DNA of 64,000 bases from NCBI GenBank assembly GCA_904063045.1, contig CAJFCJ010000003.1:1116001-1180000 (forward strand). Direction: 5' to 3'. The stretch is from Dimorphilus gyrociliatus (taxonomy: Eukaryota > Annelida > Polychaeta > Dinophilidae). A model generated the notes under the pieces. The model did not search any database. It saw nothing but the letters and a program-made list of their open reading frames with translations, and had not been told where the DNA came from. A program made the position numbers and the translations under genes. Shown piece after piece: positions 49,440 through 62,730 of this stretch (its first letter is position 1; each line of letters begins with the position of its first letter).

Positions 49440-50600
49440 AATAGTTTTATCTCTCTCTTACATCACCGCCTATATCGACCACACGGAGCGTCGGTTCTAA
49501 AAATAAAAGAATAATACTAGAAAAAAAAGGAAGAGAAAAAAAAACAACGAGCAACTAGCTCAAAAGGGTTCGAAGAAGACGCCATCTTCCGGCGGAAGCG
49601 GAATCCGGCAGCGCATCCGGGTGTCGTTTGCTCGTTTAGCCCGTCTTTGAAGAAAGTTCTTCAGCTTTAGCCAGATGAAAAGAGGGGAACACTCTTTAAA
49701 AAATAGTCTAGGTTAAAGAATGAAAACAATCTGAATTTCCACGTCTTGGGGCTAGATTTCATCATGTGATTCTTGACAGCGAATAGATAGTTTGTGTAGT
49801 CATTAAGTCGATAATGAGACGTCGATTGTGCCTAGACATTATCAGCTTTAGCATAAACTCAACCGTCGGGCAGAGATTGACAGAACGGGACAGCGGAGGA
49901 GTAATTTTAATTTAGTTCGTAGATAGGCCAAAAGCAGGGCAGGGCGACGTCGTAGTATATTGTAATTATTCTTCCGCCGGTAAAGAAAAAAGCGTCTGGG
50001 AAGTGTTTGATAAAAGAAGATCGTCGCGGCGTCGACATCAAAAGAAGAGTACTCGATGTGCCGTCACGTCGTTGACGTTACTCTTTCTCTTTTGAATCTG
50101 TCGGCGTTACGCAATTTTCTTTTTGGATGTACTGGAAAAATGGATAAGGGGAATGCTATGAAATAGAACAGGCGGTATAAAATAAGAGGGAAGGGGGGTG
50201 GTGGGTGGAAGGAAAAAAATTGACTTTAATTAAAGCTGCCAAGGACTTGGAATAATATGAAGGAAATAGAATGGGTGACTACAAACAACACTGTGCGGAT
50301 TAGATTTTAGGCGAATCGGCGGTGGTTTTTTCTTGCTGTTTATTCCAGTATATCGATCGATTCGGAAGGAAAAATATAAATTTGTCGATTGTTTGTCGAG
50401 TGACGGGTGATTTATGCGAATATAAATAAATATGGGGAGAAAGAGAGACAGAACGGACGTCGGCGGCGTTGAAGCGTTCTACTGTGTACAGACTATCAGC
50501 TGGACGTCTATTGATTGACAACTGCAAAATCTGCAAAATGCGGCGTTGGACGCCGGTGGCGTTTCTTATTCTGTGTCTGTATTGCGTAAAAATCAAGTAT
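49440..50600. promoter_or_regulatory. Long CpG-rich island with a palindromic ETS-like pair
   Basis: CTTCCG-G-CGGAAG (49586-49598) is a near-perfect inverted pair of ETS cores. TGATTGACA, a PBX/MEIS-like site, occurs near 50512. Many GACGTC and CGTCG words occur. No coding signal. AT-rich sequence resumes at 50600-50940. Confidence 0.35.
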
Positions 50601-50939
50601 ATTCGGTTTCTTGTAACGTTTTACGGTTATTTCTCAACATGTTAAGGCATGAATCGTATGTTTTCGAATGAAAAACTCATTAATTTAAGTTGAATTAAGC
50701 TTATTTACCCTTAAAACGTTCTTTAAGGAACATTATTATTTATAAGGGAAAAAACATTCTTATTTTCATAAGAATATTAAATATAGCGTATTTTCTAATT
50801 AGTTACGTTCTGTTTGCATTTTAATTAGAATATTTCCAGGCCATTGTTGAATATGCGTAATATTATGCGAATAATCGCCATTTATACCGTTTAATTCTGA
50901 AAACACCTTATTTACGGCGTATAAAAGTAAATCTCTGTT

Positions 50940-51360
50940 AAAGCGTTAAGGAAATTATATAGTACAGCGGGGTAAACGAGCTATCGCTTACTGCAATACT
51001 GCAATTGGCGCGACCTCATTCTCTACCTCGTTAGACAATTACAGTACAGCGCCTCAGGTGTTTTTCTCGTTTTGCAGTAGTGTTTCTTTCTCGCTTGTTT
51101 GCGTTACGTGAGTTGTCTATAATAGTATTTTATAGTTTTATAGAAAATTTTGCGGTATATTCTTCAAGATCAATTACGTAACCTGATATAGACTTTTACG
51201 CAAGCGACAATTTGGGTGGCGAACGATTAGCGTCGTCGCCCATCGGCGCCGGCGTCACTCGACGTCAGTCACAAGACGCTTTTTCGTCCAACCTTTGACC
51301 TATGGCCGTCTTTTCCCATGGAAGAGATTGTCGAGTGAGGGTGAAATAAGGTTAGCGCCT
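50940..51360. promoter_or_regulatory. CpG-rich island
   Basis: CGGCGCCGGCG around 51244 and GACGTC words. No conserved reading frame. GA-rich repeats follow to 51590. Confidence 0.25.
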
Positions 51361-52011
51361 TTTAACCAGCAGAGATAGAGAGATTGCGGAATAAGGAAAA
51401 AATAGAGAAAAATCTCAGAGATGATTTTAAAAGGCTATACAAAAGGGTATGGGTAGATAAAAAGATAGATAGCTAGATTGATAAAATGATAAGTGGACAC
51501 TGGAGACAAAACGATAGAGAGAAGAACTAGGAGAGGAAGAGGGAGGAAGGGAGAGAAGGAGAGAGAGAAAGAAAGAGAGAGAAATGGCGAAATCGATTAT
51601 TGTCACGAATATACCGCATGACGTGTGACCTTCGTTCGAGGGCTTTCAAGTGAGATTTGCTTTCGAACAGCGATACGGATACGTTCTCTTCTCGACCGCT
51701 AAACTTTTAAATAATAATAAGTGAATAATTCCCTAATATGTTTGTTATTATCCGATTTAAAGTATTTCTCCCCAATTTCCTTTACTACATTCTATCAAAT
51801 CTATCTATCTATCTATCTATCTTGGCTTGGTTTTTTTTCGTGATTCATAACTTTACTCTTCCTCTTGAACAAAAGCGAAAAGGAAACTATACCAAAAGTC
51901 TGACAACCAATATTTCTTCATAAAGGATAAAGTGGACAATATTCTTGACAAAATTAATACGTATTACTCCTCCCATTTTCGTACACGCCTCTTCTCCTCT
52001 CTACCCTGTCT

Positions 52012-52016
<5 letters not shown>

Positions 52017-52045
<29 letters not shown>
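52017..52045 (+). repeat. (CT)n microsatellite
   Basis: Uninterrupted CT run. An (ATCT)n tract lies nearby at 51800-51822. 52050-53750 otherwise shows only AT-rich sequence and TA runs (52645-52662 and 52931-52952). Confidence 0.95.
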
Positions 52046-52049
<4 letters not shown>

Positions 52050-54071
52050 TTCTTCTTTTATCCTTCCCACTCATCTATCTATATATCCATTTTCCCATTC
52101 ATTTCAATATTTTCCACTCACCGCCTTAACTCTCTTGAAATATTTTGAATGTGTAAAAAACGCTTTGAAAGAAGCTGGATTGGGATATGTTCATTTTTCA
52201 CTTTTTATTTGCTATTTCAAGTGAAAAATAACGTTACGCGCTTGACTACTATTTATTCATATAAAAATTGATAAAACGCCTTCCTCTTTTCTAACCAATT
52301 CAAGAAAATTGAATAAAAATGTTATTAAAAAAATACTCTGTCTTCTTCCCCCCTCCCTTTCTCTTCTTTAGAAAGAGATAAATAACTATAGATACAAAGT
52401 TAGATATCAGAAGTAAAATGCATAAAGTTAAAGTCAAAAGTTTTTAGAATGAATAAAGACGATGCTTAAGGGTTAATTTCTTAAGCTGCAATAAAATATT
52501 GCATGATTTTGTAAACATTATATTTCTGTATGGACTATAATACTCGTACAGAGCTATTTGATTGATGGATAGAGAGATAAACTATTTGTTTTTTTGCATA
52601 CGTTATAAACTATGTAGAGAGGAAACTATATTGTATACACTGTATATATATATATATATATATTTATATATTTTCCAAATATCTCGCTGACATATCGAGT
52701 AATCGTTGGACTGTAAACAAATATTTTCTGCCTACTCGAATTGTGAGGTTCCCGTATGCAATTTTTGGCAATTATTACGCGAGAAAACTCGTTTTCATAT
52801 ATATTATTGCCGGAGGTGATAAAGGATTAGGCGCCATTTTTTCGCACCTTTGTACTGGCCGGGCCTTGAGGGGGATTTTTGACAAATAAAATCGAAATAC
52901 TTACATATACTCTTTGTATTTATAGATAGGCATATATATATATATATATATATTTATACATTACGTCCGTAATAGAAAAGAGAAAAAGATTATTACACAA
53001 ATGAAATAGACATTTCTCTCTATCTTCTTCTTTTCCGTTTGACCTTGTGAACATTGTGAGAAATGATTTTTTTTCCACTAGCTATTTTTTACAGGCCTAA
53101 ATTAATTGGAATTTTCTGTCTCATATTCCGAACGAATCGCTACTTTCTTTCTCTTTCACTTATTCACCGTCCTTTTGCATTATTTCACAATTATAAAAAA
53201 AGGAGGAGAAAGAGAGCAAGAAAGAAAAAAGAGAAAAAGATAAAACTGTAGTAAAGCTTTATTCTCTTTTTCGTTTCCTACTATTTTTACATATACCGAA
53301 GTCAAGAATGTAAGGGCATGTACTTAGTTGCTAAGGCTACGCCATATTGTTTGTTCTATAAATCTATTGGCAAGGTGTATATTTAGCATTAACGGCAACT
53401 GTTTACTAATTAAATCGCCTTTTTTGTACATTTTTTTTTATTTCTTACCTTATACGTACAAATATCTACAAATATATTGAGAGAGATTTTTCTATTAGGC
53501 GAAGAGAAATCTAGTGGGTTTTATTCTACTTTTTTTTATCCAAAAGCATTCGTATTAAGCGTCGTATAAGTTGATTTTTATTGGCGAGGAAACGATTAAT
53601 GGACGACGTCGAAACGTCCCACGCTTTTCTTCTGTATCCTGAATAAAATTGTCGTGAATATTCCTCCTTTTTCCTTCCTATTGCCCATTCATTTATACAT
53701 TATTGAACTAAAACTATATACTATAAAAAAAATTCTATTTAAAAGGAATTAGACAGAGGTCACGTGATCTATTTTAAAATTTTTTCAATTTTTCTTTTTG
53801 CCTTTTAGTGAGCCAAGTGCGCGTTACATGTATAAACATTCGCGTACGTTCTAATTCGGATCGTAATCGATTTGTTAAGTGTATTTGCATAAAACTTTTA
53901 AGTAATCGAGAAGGTGCTAGACGAGTGTGTATATATGGCAGGAAAATCCGTTTTAAAGGAATTCCTTTTTAGAAAGATAGTGTGACCTCCTTTTTTATAT
54001 TTGGTGGCGGGTGAAATTCTATACACTTCGACTACTGTATGTATATATACATAGCATTCTTTCTTCACCGG

Positions 54072-54112
54072 TTATTAATGTATGACCGAGTTCATATGTC
54101 AAATTGTTTACA
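54072..54112 (+). repeat. Dispersed non-coding element, copy 1 of 3
   Basis: Reads TTATTAATGTATGACC, then GAGTTCATATGTCAAATT. It aligns over about 37 bases with copies at 54600 and 55714, all in the same orientation. The start contains a TTAAT/TAAT homeodomain-like core. Confidence 0.75.
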
Positions 54113-54204
54113 CTTTATAGAATCGTCTCTTTATTTATATCTAAAGTTCCCTCTTCATTTTCATCTCTCAATTCCGCAGAACTTTTCTCTTTCTATCCAG
54201 CACT

Positions 54205-54254
54205 CCCCCTTCTCTCTCTCTCTCTCTCTCTTTCTCTTTCTCTTTCTCTTTCTT
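54205..54254 (+). repeat. (CT)n and (CTTT)n microsatellite
   Basis: CT run followed by TTTCTC units. It lies between copies 1 and 2 of the dispersed element. Confidence 0.9.
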
Positions 54255-54599
54255 TTCGCCTTTTTTTTAACTTCACACGTACCTCTCATTTTTTTATAAT
54301 CTTTATAAATTTTTTATCTAAAACGGCCTTGGCATTAAGTGATAACTTTGTCCCGTAAACCATGAATAAGATATGAAGGAAAGGAAAGAAAAAGCCACGT
54401 AAAGTATGTAAATGTATAGTGGATACACTATATATACAATATCTAAGGCTATAAAAATTCCTTCTCCACCCTTATCCAACCTTTCTTACATTTTTACAAG
54501 CATTACATAAAATATATAAGTGCAATTTCGACCATATTCTATTTGTCGGTTGAAATTCAATATGTTTAATCCAGTATTGTACACCCCTAAAGTGGGTTA

Positions 54600-54637
54600 T
54601 AATTAATGTATGACCCTAGTTCATGTGTCCAATTATT
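54600..54637 (+). repeat. Dispersed non-coding element, copy 2 of 3
   Basis: TAATTAATGTATGACCCT, then AGTTCATGTGTCCAATTA. It is preceded at about 54546 by TGTCGGTTGAAAT, which is also found ahead of copy 3. Confidence 0.8.
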
Positions 54638-55539
54638 TTTTGTATTTACGGATGTTTTTTCAACGCTTGTTTTTTCTATAAAAAGAAAGGAATTAAATGA
54701 ATGGTTTGTTTGGTTTAATTACATCCCCTTCACAAAGTTTTTGTAACAATTAAAGTAATTTAAAGACCTGTCGTAACCAATCAAATAACATATTTCCTAT
54801 ATGATTTATGTAAGTAAAAAGACAGGCACGTATAGGCCCTCCTTTATATGAATTCATTACAAATTACTCTTTGTACAACACTCACCCTTAGGCTAATTCC
54901 GTAGATAAGCCGTTGTTTAAGAAGTAATTTATTAGCCTTATGCATGATCTATAGTAATTTTAAACCGGCTTCTAAAATTTATATCAATAGGCCTAAACTT
55001 GTATAAATCTTAAATTTTCTTGTTGCTTTTCTTTTTTACCTTGTCAATTTCAAGATGGAATTAAAAAGTCATTATGGGGAAAGTTTTAGAAAAGTGAAGG
55101 GGGTGGGTAGGAAGGAGAAAGGGGTGGAAGAAAGACGAGAAAGGGCAGAGAGAGAGGGAGGCAGAGAAAGAAAAAATCAAGTATATAATATATTATTAGA
55201 TAGTCGGAAGATAGAAGAAAATGCAGTAAAAATAGTTTGGAGGAGAGTAAGATTGTATAAAAAGGGAGGAGGAGGAGGAGGACATTTAGGAGGACGATGA
55301 GGATGAATATTAAACTGATGAGAGTTTTTAAAAGACATTTATTCCTTAACATCTTATCCGATTTTATATATATTGCATAAAACCGAATATTTAAAAAGAA
55401 TTTTATATTGTGTTACGTAATTGATTACGTAGATAAAACTCTTTTTATCGGCAACTTACATAAAAGTTTTATATAGAAAACGTTTCACTGTAAACTAAAT
55501 AATGAAAATTCTTTTAGAAATGTAGTTGGACTTTATTTC

Positions 55540-56220
55540 TCGTTTGTCGGCTGAAATCTTATACATCTAATCCGACGCCTTATATGTAGGTAGTAGCGTG
55601 CATAGAAGACGATTAATGGCAATATGAAAGAGAAAAGAAGTGGAAAGGAAAAAAGTTCCACTGCTTTCTTTACGCCCATAGTTGTACTCGCCACCCCTTC
55701 TTATACTTTCCTTTAATTAATGTATAACCCAGTTCATATGTCCAATTATACACCCCTTTCGAAAACCTAATCTCGCATCCATTCCACGAATCCGAGTGTA
55801 AACACTGCAGCAATACGCGTCGAACAAATAGAGAAAGAGGGGGCCGGTGGTATAGACGGGGTGGAACTAGGCACGGGGGGGCCGATTGATTTAATAGAAG
55901 TAGGGGGAATTTTATAAAACGGAGTGAGAGAAGAGTGAAAAGAATAAATGAAGAAAATACAAGACTAAACGAACAAATTCTGAACACCGTCGCTCGCCGT
56001 CGTCAGCGTTTAATCCGTTCGGCGCATTTATATAAAGTTGCCGGCGGCCCCCTTTGATGTACAACTTTTGTTTTACGTGATGATCGGAGAAAAGTAGCGG
56101 GTGGTCACTTTGTTTCAGCAGCTTGAAAGTAGTCGAAAGCTAATTTAGCTCGTTCGCTAACGAACGCTATTCGACGCCTTTTTGCTCTCGGCTATCAGAG
56201 ATTTGTTATACAGTTATAAA
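55540..56220. promoter_or_regulatory. Island carrying copy 3 of the dispersed element and CpG-rich sequence
   Basis: TGTCGGCTGAAAT at about 55545 precedes the third copy at 55714-55752. The stretch 55780-56050 is GC- and CpG-rich. An inverted repeat, CGTTCG-CTAA-CGAACG, lies at 56151-56166. No coding signal. Confidence 0.4.
55714..55752 (+). repeat. Dispersed non-coding element, copy 3 of 3
   Basis: TAATTAATGTATAACCC, then AGTTCATATGTCCAATTATA. It is the best match to copy 2 and shares ACACCCCT nearby: just downstream here, and upstream of copy 2. Confidence 0.8.
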
Positions 56221-56818
56221 AAAACGTATATATATATATATATATATATATATCGTTTATCGTCCTATAAAAACACGATATTGTGTGAAAATCATAAAGG
56301 AAAAAGAATAGAAAAATAGTATGAAACAATAGTAATAGAGATTAAAATAATAATAATAGTAATAATAATAAAAAACGCCTCTTAAACCGTCAATTTTACT
56401 TCTTCCTTTGCTTACAACAAACTGAATTGTGAATAAAGCTATTAGTATAAGCCTAGTAAAAACTGTAATGTTTATATAGAATAAAGATTTTTCTCACGAT
56501 ACACGAGTGCTTAAACACGATAATGCAAAAAAAAAAAAGTAAAAGAAAGGAGATAGAAAAAAACGTTTAAAATTTTAGACGTCTATACTTTTAAAACGAC
56601 CTATTTATGAATTGTTAATTAATATTTTTTATTCCTTAGCGTTATGTCTTCTTAATGAACTTTCAAAGAGTCTTTTCGAGCGTTTAAATTATTTTAAGAG
56701 CGTATTATTATATACTTCATTTTTATAGAATTATAAACGTTATTTTATGCAAATTAATGTACGTTAATAGCCCGCCTACAACTTTTATTTTGCCCACCTT
56801 ATTAGAAATTTTCCTCTT

Positions 56819-56822
<4 letters not shown>

Positions 56823-56860
<38 letters not shown>
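56823..56860 (+). repeat. (CT)n microsatellite
   Basis: Nineteen CT units without interruption. A similar run is at 57848-57881. Confidence 0.97.
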
Positions 56861-56861
<1 letters not shown>

Positions 56862-57843
56862 ACCTTACTCCCTACAATACTTTTTAGAATGGTTGATAAA
56901 TTAGTTGATTCATTTTACCCTTCGTTTTTTTATTAACAGTTTAGATTTATTTAGGTTCGTTTATCAAGAGTTTATATTTATAAATTATACAAATTTTAAT
57001 TTAGATTAACATTGAATAGACTTCTATTTATATATTTATATAGGCATTCATTTACACATTTATGCATTTATGTATAAATCTATATGCGCATTAAATCTCA
57101 ATTAATATTTTTGTTGTATATTTCTTATATTCTTTTACACACAAATATACGTATACATATACTGATATATATATATATATATATATTTATGCTGGCCGCG
57201 TTGACAAGAAAAACGCGCAAAGGCATTGACTCTCGCTATAGATTTCTATTGTGCAGCGTCTGAATGGGAGAATAAAGCGTCTCTTGTAAACCGTCACAAT
57301 AGTTATTGTTATACGCTCATTTTTGTGCTTAACTTAGCTTTGACCATTTTCGCCATTTCGTAGTGGACACTCGGTCGAGACGGTAGAATATACTAGAATA
57401 TGAGAGATTTTTATTAAAAATTGAATCATTTTTTCAACAAGTAAACCTTTCTTTGAACTTGTCCTATATCTGTTTTGAATCTGTGTAATACTATGTTGAC
57501 TTTTTATTGGGTTAACTTTCTGTTTCTTTTTTACCTATAGGAAAAACGATACACATGACTGAAAAAAAAATCTCGAGAAACATAGGAAGGAGGAAAAGAA
57601 GAGGAAGACGCAAATACCTGAACGAACGGATTTCAGACGGATTAACTTAATCTCCGTATTTTGTGGATTATACATTATACTTTGTATCGGATTATTAGCC
57701 CGATTAAACTCGCGGATATTATCACATTCTCTATTTCTCCTTCTTCTTCTCTCTCTCTCTTCCCCTTCCCCCCTAAAAAAATTCTTTAACATCAGACCTT
57801 TTGCTTCTATGTCTATCTTACAATAATTCTTAATCTACTATAT

Positions 57844-57886
<43 letters not shown>

Positions 57887-58959
57887 CTTCAAAATTTATC
57901 GAAGGAAGAAAAGCAGAAGAATGAACGAAGGAAGCAAGCAATAGGTGAGCTTTGATTTTTAAGTGTCTGCTTTAGTCGCATGAACGTGCATACAGGTTAG
58001 GGTATTTTTTTTAAGTAAAACTGCTTATACTCTTATTTTCTTTTAACCTATTCTTGTATGCACTGCATGCGAACATGTAGGAGTGTGTGAGAGCGTGACA
58101 GAGCAAATATGTATAAATATGTAAATATACAGACATATAAATATAAACTGTATATACTGTATAATATATATGTAGGCGAATAAATACGTATAAGCCCCAG
58201 TAGTCCCACGTGACCACTACAACTGACCTAGATTTTTTTTTCTTTTTTTTTTCAAAAGCGTGAGACCAGGTGTTGACATGATTAGAACAGGGACTTTAAT
58301 TAGATACGCATTGAAATCGCTGTATTGTTTAAGCTAATCGCGTTAATTGTTATTACTAAGTTGGGTGAAAATTTAAAGAAAAGAGTAACATTGGGGTATT
58401 ATTACATTTTTGTCCTCTTTAACAAGATAAATAGGTTAGCATATGTTGATAAAATGCTAAGGGAGGCAAAAAAAATATTTCTGTACATACATAGATGATG
58501 CATTCATAAATTTCTTAATCTATTTATATACGCTGTTCATATATGTATGCATATACATGTTAATAAGTATATATGTACATACAGAAATAGTAAAATTATC
58601 AATTTTTGAAATATACTTTGCACACAGCTGCAATTCTATTCTTTTAGACTTTTACCTCTTTTTCTTTCTTTTTTCTTGCTGTACAACTGTCAAAAAAAGT
58701 ACTAATATTACACACGCTATTAATATAATATATTAATTTATATATATATATATATATAAATGAAGAGATTATGAATACATTAGTTCTCTCATGAATATTT
58801 AAAAATGAACAGATGTTCATAGAATGAACATGATGATTGATAAGAATCTTAAATTAAATGACCAAGATAGAAAATTTAATAAAAAATTCTAGTTAGAGTA
58901 TTATTCTGTTGAGGAGTGTACACGTATATTTATATATCCGAGTATATCCTGATTGTGGG

Positions 58960-59430
58960 GAAATAGGCTGACTGTACATTCCGCTTCACTCAACCACCTG
59001 CCCGTATACCTGTCGGCGACATCAAACGCCTAGTTCGTATCCAATTAAGGAAAACGCGCGAAAATTGGTGCCGACGTCGTTGTTTACAGCATACCTCAGG
59101 CGTCTCGTCCAGCAGTAATATGCTAATGAGTACGGATTTGCATGGCAAGGAATTTGGGAAAGGGAATGATGGGGAAAGAGAGCGAAGCAATAATGTTGCT
59201 AACCGCAATCGTATTTTGTTCAATCTATCCGGCGCTGATTTAATCACGTTTTCTCCTGCACTCTCTCTACTCCCTCTGCACCTGCTTTTGTTCTACTCGG
59301 GCGTTTTTCTCGCGCTATTTTTAGGGGCGGTAGGACGCAGGCGACGTCACGTGACGTCATTAGCGACGTATTCAAAGATGTCCGAGAGTGGCACGTCCCA
59401 AATAAGCGGCCCGCCTCTGTTTACAAACTG
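58960..59430. promoter_or_regulatory. CpG-rich island with a 16-base CRE/E-box palindrome
   Basis: GACGTCACGTGACGTC (59343-59358) is a perfect palindrome: a TCACGTGA E-box flanked by CRE halves, completing TGACGTCA at 59352-59359. Open frames on both strands here lack family resemblance. Confidence 0.4.
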
Positions 59431-60526
59431 ACGAAAACCGCAAATTGCAGTTTTTTCCTTCTATCCTACAATACATTGTTACGCCTTACATGTCTGTTAC
59501 TTTTCCTTTTATATCGTATAATGTATAAAAAATTCATACGTTAGTTATAAGTAGGTTTCTCAAAAGAGAAAAGTACTTTTTTTTACTATATTCTACTATG
59601 TGTATTATCTATCTAATTATAAGGATCATTTGCTTTAGCTTCGCCCTGTTGTTTTAAAATGTTAAAACATCTGAGAAATCATCGCATGCGAGCTTTGGTT
59701 GAAAAATGTTTATTGTATAGTTTCGAAACCCGCATTGTCAGAGAGATTTTTATCAAAATGACAAAGCACTTCATCGGTTGGGGGGTGGAAGGGGAGGTGG
59801 GCGTAGGTAGCATACGTAAGGGAGACAGATAGATACGAAATGAGGTAGGGGAGATAAAAAATTATGGTAAGAGGGTTGTAGAGAAAGATCGACTAGTTTT
59901 TTTTTTATAAACGTCCTTTCGTCTCAATAAGCCTGAAATAGTTGGAATAGGTGGCAATAGGTAAAGAACATTGTGAGAATTTATAGTAGGGAAAGAGAAT
60001 TAATAGAGAATAGTAGAGTGTCGGCCATTTTTTTCTATTTCGAATGGCGATAATTACTACGCGTCGATAATTGCCGAGTCGGCTCGTCGAATGACTTCTG
60101 TCCCTACTCGAACGGCAGAAATTGCCATAATTTTCGCATTTTCGCCGCACTAAATTGCTTTCGCTCCTTCTCATGCTGTTTTCCACCACTTTTTATAGGG
60201 ATGGTAGCGGTACAGTACTGTCCCTTCGTTTGTTTATTCAATTGAATTAGATCAAAATATTTCCCCTCCCCCCTCCAATACTTCGCACCCCTACCATTAT
60301 CATTTCAGTTCGAAATTTTTATCCACACCTTTGCAAATGTCTACCGTTTCTCTTGACGCAGTAAAGTGAGAATTGTATGAATATTCATAGAATTTAATAC
60401 GATTAGGGCGTCTATTTTCATTTCTTTTCTCCCTTTTTTTTTAATTTGGAATTAATCAGAGATTAAGTCGTGTTTATTATAAAATGCTAATAAATGTTTA
60501 TTGCAGTAAAAGAAGGACAGATAGGT

Positions 60527-60528
<2 letters not shown>

Positions 60529-60578
<50 letters not shown>
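60529..60578 (+). repeat. (AT)n microsatellite
   Basis: About 50 bases of uninterrupted AT, the longest pure TA run seen. 60580-61170 is AT-rich without a gene. Confidence 0.97.
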
Positions 60579-60581
<3 letters not shown>

Positions 60582-61169
60582 TAGATACAGAGAAATCGGG
60601 GGAAGTATGATAGACAGAATCTTTCTAATAGTTGCTTAATGATGGATATATAGCGTAGCCAATATTAACTCCACTGTACATGGTTGTACGCAATGAAAAT
60701 ACTTGAAATTCCTTTTCCAATTTATTCCAATTAAGACTTATTTATTTAATAAAAAGACTTAAGTGATAGTTATTTCCTTAATGATTCTTTTTACCGGTTT
60801 TTATATAATAATTAACATAAAAGACCTTATATATGATAAATATATGTGCTAAGACTTTAAATTCAAATATTCAATTTATCGTTGAATTGATTTCAATAGG
60901 TAGCTGTTTTTTTCTATTATTTCTGACTGTATACCCACAAAAGTTTGTTTATTTACGGCTTATCCTTTTTTTTATGATTGAAATTCTTTAAATCCTATCC
61001 TTTCTTTTCCATTTAAGGTTGTCGAGTGTTTAAATTAGCTTTTAATTCGGGTTGTTTTAACTAATCTATTCCCTCTTGCCCTTTGTCCATTTTGTCATCA
61101 CTGACCTAAGATTCGAGTGAATTAATTACCCTATATAACCCATCTATATATTAACCCTTATAACCTCGA

Positions 61170-61570
61170 AAGTTAACCCTCGACTAGCCGGCGGCTGAAT
61201 TATGAGCCCGTAATATACGTGGCACATTTACCTGAGGGCGGTCGGCATCATTTTAATTAATTAGAATATTGATAAAATATTGGCGAACAGGCACTAAAGT
61301 TTGTCAGCCTATCAACAAGAATTTGTGGGGCAAAGAGAAGAGAAAGAAGGAGAGAGAGGGAGGGGGAATAGTGGGCGGTGATTGATAAGAGGCAGTAGCG
61401 TGGTTACGGGTTCCAGACGGCTACCTAACTAGGTCTTCCATGCGAAGACTAATGGCGGGGAAGAAAGGAATGTGTCAGATAGCAATTTATGCGCGCATGA
61501 AGGGCCATGAGGTCAGTGTATTGCATTGTAATCAGCGAGCAGATATGGGAGCCGAAAATTTCAGCACGCT
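61170..61570. promoter_or_regulatory. Complex non-repetitive island with copy A of a duplicated element
   Basis: High-complexity sequence set in AT-rich flanks. It has TTAATTAATTAGAATATTGA (61254-61273; paired homeodomain cores) and copy A at 61493-61545. A 61-codon open frame begins at the ATG at 61440 but is not supported by copy B. Confidence 0.4.
61493..61545 (+). repeat. Duplicated non-coding element, copy A
   Basis: GCGCATGAAGGGCCATGAGG, then TCAGTGTATTGCATTGTAAT, then CAG. It aligns with 62731-62780 over nearly 50 bases with one 3-base gap. It contains AGGTCA, a nuclear-receptor half site, and TTGCAT. Confidence 0.75.
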
Positions 61571-62730
61571 CATTCTTTTTAGGCTTTTAACCGTCTATTA
61601 TTGCGAAATCTTATATAAAAAATAATAGCAGAGTAGGACCAGTAGCTATTTAAACATACAGTTGTATGTAAATCTATAAAAAAAATTCTCCTAATCATTT
61701 TTTTCATTCAATATGCTATGTATATACTGTATATATAGAATGTTGTATATATGACAAAAAAAGAGAGAAGAGTAATCTTTCGATGAAGATTTACTACAAT
61801 ATAATATCAATGTAACAATATGGGTATATACGTGTGTACTAGTTGTTTAGGTATTTTTTAAGTGGATACTATAAAAATACTTTCTCTCTTTGAAGGCTTT
61901 TTTTTAATTATCTTTTGCATTCTTTTCTATGTTTATAATGAAAATATTCTGATTTTTTTATTTTCTTTATTTCATTCTCTCCTCACACCTTCCCTTACCT
62001 TCGCCCGTTCGTTCGTCTCCTCTCTGCTAATGCATGTAAACAACAGTAGTATAATTTTTGAACAGTTGAATGCATTTGACAAGTAAAATATTTCTTCTAT
62101 CTTAGAGGACGGATCTTTATTATTTTTCTCCCTTTATAACAGTCATCTGTGTCTACTTAAAAGAAAACGATTATATACAGGCCTAAAAAAATTCTAAATC
62201 TAAGTAAACAATTTGCTCTTCCGAAAATCTTTCTTTCTTTCCAAAATATTAGATTAAATAGTGAGGAATATATATTAGGAGAGATTATAAATAGAAAAAC
62301 AACTAGTAGATGTATATTTTGAGCGAGATGATTACTGCGTGTGTTGTAAACGGTTATAACGCTCTAAAGCGATCAGTCTTTTTTTTTTCTATTTAATTTT
62401 ACTTGTATAATGTATACATAGATTATATCCAACTGTTTTTTCCTCCGTTTTTTTAGCTTTAACTCTTATTGATAAAAAAAAGGTGTAAAGAACTATTATA
62501 TAGATACTATATATACTGTATATATATATATAAATGGAACGGAGGTTGTGAACTAAAGAGGAACGGATAAAAGGATAAAATAATAATAATAATAATGTAA
62601 TAAGAAAGAAAGAGGGTAGAAGAAGGGAAGTAAGAAGTAGTACGGATGATAAAACAGAATCGTTACATACAAAAAAAATTGCCACCATATATATATTCAT
62701 CGATCCATTATATTGTATATTTTTCTAAGT

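Noticed and set aside
57890-57950. Exon-like segment ending in a GTGAGC donor at 57944
   Set aside because: The only start codon runs into TAG at the donor, and the acceptor is ambiguous within a CT tract.
58990-59431. Overlapping open frames on both strands (103 and 85 codons)
   Set aside because: Both are probably chance consequences of locally higher GC. No domain, signal or partner exon was found.
61440-61625. 61-codon frame with GHEVSVLH, resembling a glycosyltransferase-like phrase
   Set aside because: The duplicated copy at 62731 keeps the DNA but has a stop soon after and no matching upstream frame, so conservation looks non-coding.
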